Shown here piece by piece: positions 56,440-64,000 of a DNA stretch of 64,000 nt. Numbering within the stretch: the first letter of the stretch is position 1; the number at the start of each line of letters is the position of its first letter. Origin of the DNA: CAVVSQ01 sp963848825. Lineage in GTDB: Bacteria; Planctomycetota; Planctomycetia; Gemmatales; Gemmataceae. Both the position numbers and the translations under genes were made by a program. The notes below the pieces were generated by a model that saw only the letters and a program-made list of their open reading frames with translations, did no database searches and had not been told where the DNA came from. Where the stretch lies: positions 347,369 to 411,368 of the forward strand of contig CAWKFA010000014.1 of the NCBI GenBank assembly GCA_963848825.1. The letters run 5' to 3'.

Positions 56440-56542
56440 TAACAGCCCGTTGAAAAAGGGGTCAGACCCCTTCGATACCCTGTAAAAACATGGAAACTCT
56501 GTTCGTTAAAGGGGGTCTGACCCCTTTTTCAACGGGCTGCTA
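56440..56542. repeat. Palindromic repeat element, copy 3
   Basis: Nearly the same arms as the copy at 9738 (AACAGCCCGTTGAAAAAGGGG and complement, containing GGGGTC-A-GACCCC), with a related centre (CTTCGATACCCTGTAAAAAC). It closes the ATPase module on the right. Confidence 0.85.
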
Positions 56543-56966
56543 AAGCCGGCCCCGTAGCGCCCCGCGAAATTGGCTCAAATGGGTTAACGCCCCCGCGACC
56601 GACATTGAAGTGCAGCCGATCAGGCGCAGCGTAGTCCGAGGCTCGCCATACGGCGACGAAGCCTGGACGAAGACGACCACCAAGCGACCAGGGCTGGAGT
56701 TCACGACGCGTCCATGTAGCAGGCCGCGGAAGGATGGAGAGCCGCGATTATTCTAATAAAACATGCTTGTCCCTGTTTCCTTGCCCAGATACTGCGGGAG
56801 ATGAAAGCGCTGGTTTATTGAACTGCAGCGGCACCCATAGGAGATGGGCATTAGGCGGGGGAAGGCCGAACAAAACAATGCCGCGACACAATGCTGGACC
56901 AACTCATGGTCCCCGGCCCATGGGGCCGTCCGAGTCTGCAGACGGATGGGATCACGCGTCGCACCC
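56543..56966. other. Gap with no convincing gene
   Basis: Short overlapping frames on both strands without domain signatures. It may contain decayed sequence; nothing could be assigned. Confidence 0.4.
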
Positions 56967-59197
56967 TTACCGCGGCTCCCGCTTGGCCAACAAATCCGCC
57001 AACTTCCGCCGCGTTTGCTGATCATTGGGGGACATGGCCAGGATCGTGCGTAGCTGAGCTTCCGCGGCTTTGTCGTCGTTCGTGACGCGCAGTAATATGT
57101 CGGCTAAGAATACGCGTAGCCACAACACCTTCGGTTGCTTGGCAACGGCCTCCTCCATGATCCGCCGGGCCCCGGCCACATCTTTTTTGGCCAAAACGAG
57201 GCGAGCTTGCAGCGCCGGCCCAATCGTCTCCCCGTAGGGCGTGCATTCTACACGTTTCAAAAGGGCTTCGGCCTCCGGTTGCCGCTTTTGCTCAAGGTAA
57301 AGCTCCACCAGCGCCAGCCAGGGCGGGCTCGAAACGCGGCGTTTGCTCAATCGCCAGAAGCCACTGTTCTTCGGACTGTTGCCGCAAGCCCAGGCGGCGA
57401 CACACAAACGCCAGGTTATGGCGGGTGCGGCTGCCCGGCAGGTCCGGATCCAGGCCGACATAGGTGCCCTGGCTAGGGAGCTTCAAAATTGTTTCAAAAC
57501 AGTGGCGTGCGCCAGGCAGATCATCCTGTGCCAAGTGCAATATCCCTTCTTGGAACCATATGTCCGCTGACTGAGGAAAGCGTTTTCGCCCTTCACGGCA
57601 ATGCTCCAGTGCTTCTTCGTCCCGCCCCAGAATATGGCAGCCGCCCGCCAACATGAAGTAAACTTTCGCCAAGTAAGACGCTCCGCGCGGCGCGTGCACC
57701 AGCGTCCGCCGCATGTAGCCAAGTGCCTCCTCCACCAAGGCGGCGTCCATATAGGCATTGGCCAAGTTAAAAAGGATGAAGCCGTCGTTTGGCCTTTCGT
57801 CCAGCTCCATCTGCAAGAGCCGAACATTGCGTTCCCGCTTTCGTTTACGCGCGTTGGTTTCCTGATAACCGAGATGGTGGATGACGATGTCGGTCTGTTT
57901 CTCCCGAGCGTCCAGTTGCTTGAGCGCGACGAAAATCTGCTCGTGAACGCGGTAGCTCCATCTGGCCTCTGGCAAATTGCGAAACAACCTCGCCTGATCG
58001 ACAACCAGGCACGCGCCCGTCGCCTGATCCGGCGTAGACCGCTGGCACATCATGTAGGCGTTGTTCTCCTCGGGCAACTCCGCCAATAAACGCCGCAGTT
58101 TTTCAAGATTGGGCTCGTCCAAACGGTCGTCCCCGTCGAGCCAGAAAATCCAATCGCCGGTGGCATGCCGCATGGATTCATTGCGCGGCCGCGAAGCTAT
58201 CCGCCCAGGCGAAATCGACAACCTTGGCCCCGACTCGGCGGGGGCGCACTCCCTGGTTTGGTCGGTAGAGCCGGTATCCACCACGATGATCTCGTCAAAA
58301 AGCCCGGCCACGGGCCCCAGACAAGCCGCTAGGTTCGCTTCCTCGTCCTTGACGATCATGCACAGCGACACCCGGGAGGTTCGTCCTTCGCAGGTCGGGC
58401 TTACCGGCCGGACAGACGAGTCAGGTTGTGCACAGGCCTCTCCCCCTGTACCCAGGACGTCCGTACTCTTCGGCCCAGCCCCAACTAAAAGCGCCCGTCG
58501 CGGCCCCACCAATACCTCGGCATCTACGTAATCTCCCTTTGCATTCGTCTTGATGCGGACGTGCGTGGCTCCTGGCGGCGGCGGCTGACGGAAGTAGGTG
58601 TAATGCTCAATATACTTGGTGCGATAATTTACCGTGGGCAGACAATGATGGGAACGGGTTAATTTCTCATCTTTGACGGCCTTCCAGACCACGCGATCCC
58701 CGATGGGAGCTAACGCACGGGGCATGCGATACCAGGCCGCGATCACGCCGAACGCGGCCCTCGTCAAGAAAAGAGAACTCGTATCGACGAATTTCTCACC
58801 GTCTACTTCTGAACAAGCTCCCAACAGCCGGCCGCTCAAATCGACAAGTTTAGCGCGGCGGTACACACGACTGCCCCCGTGCGTTCATGCAACGCAACCA
58901 TCTGCTCCAAATGATCGGGCTCATACCAGTTGTCGGCGTCGAGGTACGCGATAGCATCGAAGTCACGTGCGACGGCTTCAATCGAACCGATGGCTCTCGC
59001 CGTATTGCCATAGTCCAAATGGGGTTGCGGCGTATGGAAACAGCTAACTCCGGGAAATGTAATTCCCTGAAGAGACTGATCGCCGTCGATGACCAAGATA
59101 TGAGTGGCGGAATGGTTTGCCCGCCCACGCTCGCTAAGCATTGCTCAAGCCAAGCCCGTTCCGTTTGATAAACAGGCGTCACCACCGCGATTTTCAC
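56967..59197 (-). CDS. Double GT2 glycosyltransferase with TPR tail (several frameshifts)
   Basis: One gene of about 740 residues. From ATG 59197: first GT2 domain (MKIAVVTPVYQTERAWLEQCLASVGGQTI, then in the next frame FDAIAYLDADNWYEPDHLEQMVALHE, with a DAD-like metal motif). From about 58850 its end is VVWKAVKDEKLTRSHHCLPTVNYRTKY. A second GT2 domain starts near 58370 (RVSLCMIVKDEEANLAACLGPVAGLFDEIIVVDTGSTDQTRE ... GDWIFWLDGDDRLDEPNLEKL). A TPR array follows and finishes in the frame ending at 56967. Joins near 59120, 58850, 58180-58240 and 57330. Probably modifies surface glycans or glycoproteins. Confidence 0.82.
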
Positions 59198-59570
59198 TAC
59201 TTTGCTATCCCCCCGTGGGTCAGGACTTCGCTCCTGACGGCCTCGTTCTGGTGACGGTATGGGCCTTTAGATTAGGAGGCGCATGCGTTAGGTCGCGTTG
59301 GTTGGTCCAGCGCCGATTCTAGCAAGCAAACCCCTGCCCGCCTGCGTAATCCAAGCAAAGAAACGTGAGAAATTTTCTTCCTATTTCCAGAAATCCTCGA
59401 GGCCGAAGTCGTTTACCGGCAATAACAACCGGAATAAGAAACAACAATGAAGACGTTTGCTAACAGACATTTTCCATATGCAAACGAAATTATGATCGCA
59501 TATTCAATATCCTTAGGATGACTTCCGCTGCTACGGCCTCAAAAACCCGCCCTTCCCGGGCGCTTTCCAG
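59198..59570. other. Divergent gap, no gene seen
   Basis: Upstream regions of the glycosyltransferase and the surface protein genes. AT-rich near 59440-59520, which may hold a promoter for the surface protein. No coding frame or repeat is recognised. Confidence 0.4.
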
Positions 59571-62500
59571 GTGACGTTGTTTCATGAAGAAAAAACCCCT
59601 CGCCAACTGGCCTCGCGTGCGCGGCTGGTTCAACATCAAAACACATCTCGATGGCCTATTCGCTTTGCTGGAGTGCAATTGGGTCGGGCTAAGACAACTC
59701 TTGGGGCGAGGGCGAGGCTACCACGACTGGCCGTGCCGAAGCGGCGGCAGAGTTACCTTTTGCAGCTTGAAGGGTTGGAGGAGCGGGTCGTGCCGACGAC
59801 CGTGCAATTCGCCAGCTACGATCAGGCCCCCCTTAACATGTACGGAACGGGTCAGGTCACGTCTATTAATATTGATGTAACGCTCGATGGGGCCTCCACA
59901 AGCGATGTTTCCATCGATTACCAGACCTGCGATGATTCGGCGCGGGCCGGCGTCGATTACGGGAGCACCGCGGGTACCCTTGTGATTCCTGCCGGAAGTA
60001 CGGTTGGATCGTTTCAAGTCCCGATATTAGGCGCCACCGGAAACGGGGACGCGGCCTTCGGCGTTATGCTATCGAACCCTGTCAATGCCGACATGGGAGA
60101 CCTGGCCAGCACGACGGTCGTGATCGACGAGCCAGCAGCCTTGCCGGGCGTGAATTTCAATGCATCGGCAACCCAACGCGTGCCCCACAATGGCGTAGTG
60201 ACGTTGGAGGTTGATTTAAGCGTACCTGCTCCGCAAACACTATCCGTGGACTTTGCCACGGCGGACGACACGGCGCAAAACAACGTGGATTATAACGGCT
60301 GCACGGGTACCTTGACCTTCAATCAAGGCGACACTCAGGCATTTTTCACGGTCCAGATACTGGACGATGCGGTGTATGGTGAGAGGGATTTCAACGTATT
60401 TCTGACGAATCCGGTGAATGCTGTTCTGGGATCGCATGATACACCGGTCTCGCAGGAATCCGCCACGGTCACCATTGACGACTCGGTTACGAACCCGAAC
60501 GTTGGTTTCGCTGCGTCGTCGACTTGGGTAGGTTACAACGGCACGGCGGAAGTCGGTGTGTACCTCTCCGCGCCTAGCGACCAAACGATCACTTTATCGT
60601 ACCGATCCGACAATGTGACGGCCGTGGCCGGGCGGGATTACTCCTCGACGACAGGCACAGTCACTTTCCAGCCTGGCCAGACCGAGGCCACGATTGCCGT
60701 GCAGATTTTGAACCCCAAGGAATACGGAAGCAAGAATTTCACCCTCTCGCTTAGCAATGCCGACAACGCCACGCTGGATCTATCTCAGCAGACGATCACT
60801 ATCCGCATGCAGTCCACCATCCTGTTCACACCAGTCGGCGGCACCTACAACGGCCAAGGCTACGGTGCCAGGGCGGAAGTCTTCGGCGTGGACGGAGTTT
60901 ATCTCGGCCTCGCGGCCATAAGCTACAGCGGCGGCAGCGTCCCCGTTCACGCGGGAACGTACACCGCGACCGCGACCTTTTACGGCAACCCCGATTATGC
61001 ACCCTCGACCGCCACGGAAACCATCGTTATCGGTCAGGCAACGCCCAAAGTCCTGGTAGCTCCCGTAGACGTGCCTTATGATGGGCAACCGCATGGCAGT
61101 TTCGGCGAGGTTTATGGAGTGGGTGGCGCCGATTAGGCGCGGCGAATTTGAGCTATAGCGGCAGCGGCGTCCCCATTGCGGTCGGCAGCTACACCGTCAC
61201 TGGCAGCTTTTCGACGAGTAACGACTACACGAGCGCGACCGGTACGTCAACGATGATCATCACGAAGGCTTGGCCGACGTTGACGATTACCCGGGCAAGT
61301 GTGCGCGTTTACGGGTGCGCCTGATTCGGCCGCAGTCACGGTAGTGGGAATAAACAACGTTTTGGCGCCTACCTTGGATGGATACGGTCTCACGCTTGCC
61401 TACTATATTTATGAAGCCAGTGATAGCCAATGGCACTTGCTTACCGGCAGTGCGGCCCCGCCCGTGGACGTCGGCACCTACACCGTGACGGCATCCTTCC
61501 CCGGAAGGGCGAATTACGGCGGTCAAAAGGCTAGCACGGCCTTCGCCATCTGGCAGGCGGTCCCAATAGTCACGGTCACGGATGCGGCAGGCGTTTATAG
61601 CGGCAACGCCTATCCGGCAACGCCGTCCGTGGCCGGCGTGAATGGCACGGCGGCATCAAGTCTTGCAGGGGTTACCCCGGCCTTGACTTATTATGACAAT
61701 ACCGGCCATGCTCTGACGGCCGCGCCGAGTGCGGCCGGTCAGTACATCGTGGTGGCTTCGTATGCTGGCACCACGGATTATGTCGCCGCGACGAGCGCAC
61801 CCGTCGCCTTTGCCATCAAGCCAGTGCGGGCCTGGCCCAGCCGACCGTGCAAGTCAGCGTGACAGGAGGCACTTACACAGGTTCAGCATGGACGACCTCG
61901 GCCACGGTGACCGCGCCGAGCGGCACACCAACTGGCAGCTTGGAAGGCGTGAGTCCGACCTATGTCTATTTCGACAACCAAAGTCGACCGCTGACTGGCG
62001 TGCCGACGGAAGGGGGCAGTTATACGGTGTTGGCATTATTCGGCGGTAGTACGGACTATGCCGCGGCAAGCGCCACGGCCATGTTTACCATCCGCCAGGC
62101 CAATCCCATTCTTACCGTGACCGCCCCGGGCGGCACATTCAACGGCAGCGCGTTTCCTGCGACGGCCACGTTGACTAACGCGGGCGGCACTTCCGTGACG
62201 GCAAGTCCTACTTTCATTTATTACGATAGCACTGGGAACACTTTGGCCGGGTGCGCTGGGAATCGGGCCATTACACGGTAATGGGTTCCTTCGCGGGGAA
62301 CGCCGACTACCAGGGCGTAATGAGTCAAGAGGTAGCTTTCACCATCGCCCCACCCACGACCGCAAACCTGGCAACGCCCATAGTTCACGTCGTGCTACCC
62401 GCGGGAAGCACCAGCAACAGTTACACCTACACCGGCGTGGCACCGGTAGTCACCGCCACGGTTGCCGGAACTATCGCGAACGTGGATAACACGCAGACCG

Positions 62501-63978
62501 CCAGCCTGGAGGGGGTAACGCCGAGTTTGGTGTTTAGAGATATCAATGGGAATGCACTAACAGGTGCGCCGACGGATGCAGGTACTTACACAATAGTAGG
62601 CACCTTTGCAGGCAGTGCCGACTATAAAACGGCCAATGCCAGCGTCACGTTCACGATTGCCAAGGCGACACCAACGCTCACCGTCACGTCGGTCACAGTT
62701 CCTTACGACGGAAGTAGCAACGGCCGCCATCGCGTCCGTTACGGGTGTGGGCGGAGTGGCGCTGCAAATCTCCAGCCTGACCTATTCCTTGGGCACTACC
62801 ACGCTGAGCAGCCCGCCGGTGAACGTCGGTAGTTACACGGTCACCGCCGTCTACAGCGGGAACACAAACTACACCAGCGCCACGGTGATCAAGACACTCA
62901 ACATCGTGGCGGCCAGTGGCGCGGCCGTAGCTGCGCTGCAGCCGGGGGGCGGAGCGATAAGCACCCTGCACCAGTTACCTAACGTTAAAACCTCGGAAGG
63001 AACCATGGCCCCCACTGGGCCGTCGAACTCGACTCTGGCGACGCGTGGGCCGGCACTTCGCCGATTGCCGGGGCACTCCCCAAGCACCCGGCCTGTTGGC
63101 TGGGAGCGGCTCAAGCCCAACCGGGGGCAGCGGCTCAAGCCAAACCGGGGCCAGCGGCAACGGCCAACCTGGGCAAGGACCGCCGATCCCCTCCCTCAGT
63201 CCGCTCGCCGACCTGGTCAAGGACCCCTCCCAGGCGGCGGGCTTGGGATCGACTTCCGCGTCCGAGCCAACGCTCCAACCGCAAGCGGCAAGCGGGCCGC
63301 TTGCCAACGTGAATGTAAGTACGTCGATAGGGGGCGCACCGGATTTGGGTGGCTCTGCCGCAGGCCAGCAGATCACGCAAGACGCGACTCCGCCCACCGC
63401 TGCCATGGCCGGCCTGCCCACCGGTTTACAGGGAGGCGGCCACTCGAGTCAGGGAAATGGCAGTTCGGGCTCCGCGCCTGCGGGCTTTGTATTTTCGAGT
63501 CCCGGAATACTCGACCAATTTACCAATGGCCTCGACGTTCAAGACGTCGACACCAAAAGCGTGGATGGAAATGGCAACGGCACGTTCATAAAAAAGACCA
63601 CTCCATACTACTCGGTCGCGGACACGTATACCGACAGCGACCCCACGATCAATAGCAATGGCACGACGAACACCGACAGCACGAGTGGCGAGACCATCGC
63701 GTTTCTGACCACCACCGCCAACTATGACAAAACGACGACTGGAATTGTCGTTGGCGGCGTGGAAATACCCTTACACGAAACCTTGACCGTCAGCCTTCAC
63801 GAGTCCGAACAATACGTCATCAACCCCGCTACACCGATGACGTCGTCCGCGAGCGGTGAAACCGACCACACCACCACCCAAGAGAACGTCAACCAACAGT
63901 TTTGACAGCTACGTGCACGCCGACGAGACAATGCATTTCGTCAGCTACACGCCGCTGGCAACAGCTCTGGGACAATAA
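59571..63978 (+). CDS. Giant Calx-beta / MBG-type surface repeat protein (multiple frameshifts)
   Basis: About 1,470 residues in several frames. The N-terminus is basic and holds YLLQLEGLEERVVPTT, the planctomycete LExLExR motif. Three Calx-beta-like domains follow (DYGSTAGTLVIPAGSTVGSFQVPIL; DYNGCTGTLTFNQGDTQAFFTVQIL; DYSSTTGTVTFQPGQTEATIAVQIL), then about six bacterial MBG/Ig-like repeats with GxYTVxAxFxGxxDY and an FxIxxAxPxLTV linker. The tail is low-complexity Gly/Ser/Pro and ends with HADETMHFVSYTPLATALGQ (stop 63978). Frame changes lie near 61133, 61300, 61850, 62260, 62730, 63040 and 63900. It is probably an exported adhesive or structural protein. The first codon is uncertain (59571 or ATG 59584). 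Confidence 0.78.
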
Positions 63979-64000
63979 TCTGATTTCATTTATCAAACGA

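Overview
The window looks like a chromosomal segment of a planctomycete, most likely of the Gemmata group. The evidence is a DUF1559 protein with a pseudopilin N-terminus, two DUF1583-type proteins, a formylglycine sulfatase, TPR proteins with zinc-ribbon or membrane tails, and two huge secreted repeat proteins that carry the LExLExR-type N-terminal motif of this group. The organism is inferred from gene families only. The sequence carries about 40 apparent single-base frameshifts in otherwise well conserved genes. Many genes below are therefore given as one locus spanning several frames; sequencing error is the likeliest cause for most of them.

Layout. 0.4-3.8 kb: a secreted beta-helix protein. 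4-7 kb: a cupin, a zinc-metalloprotease-like secreted protein and a multi-pass membrane protein. 7.1-12.2 kb: an ergothioneine locus, with an EgtUV-like importer on the minus strand divergent from egtB-egtD. 12.2-14.2 kb: a GC-rich, badly frameshifted thioredoxin-reductase-like flavoprotein with a UBP zinc finger protein. 14.2-18.1 kb: small membrane proteins, a DUF1583 protein and a DoxX protein. 18.3-22.8 kb: a sulfate ABC importer operon (sbp-cysT-cysW-cysA) with a divergent small YezD/DUF2292 gene. 23-32 kb: DUF1559, TPR, DUF1583, DinB, pseudopilin and sulfatase genes, interspersed with repeats and relics.

32.44-45.05 kb: an integrated element of about 12.6 kb, inserted at the anticodon loop of tRNA-Arg(CCT) and bounded by a 38-bp direct repeat. 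It encodes a tyrosine integrase, an excisionase-like HTH protein, a TOPRIM/SF3 primase-helicase next to iteron-like repeats, terminase small and large subunits, and a DUF2971 plus zinc-finger cargo pair split by an IS256-type insertion. I see no capsid, portal or tail gene, so its gene set resembles a phage satellite. A GGTAGTAAA motif recurs at three intergenic sites inside it. This is the best candidate in the window for an undescribed system.

45.1-54.1 kb: ThiO-like oxidase, two tandem large GTPases, an Lhr-like helicase with a PdeM-like phosphoesterase, and a BON-domain protein. 54.4-56.5 kb: tRNA-Arg(ACG), a repeat copy, and a RecA-like ATPase gene bracketed by two copies of a ~100-bp palindromic element (a third copy lies at 9.7 kb). 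57-59.2 kb: a double glycosyltransferase-TPR protein. 59.6-64 kb: a Calx-beta/MBG-type surface protein with several frameshifts.
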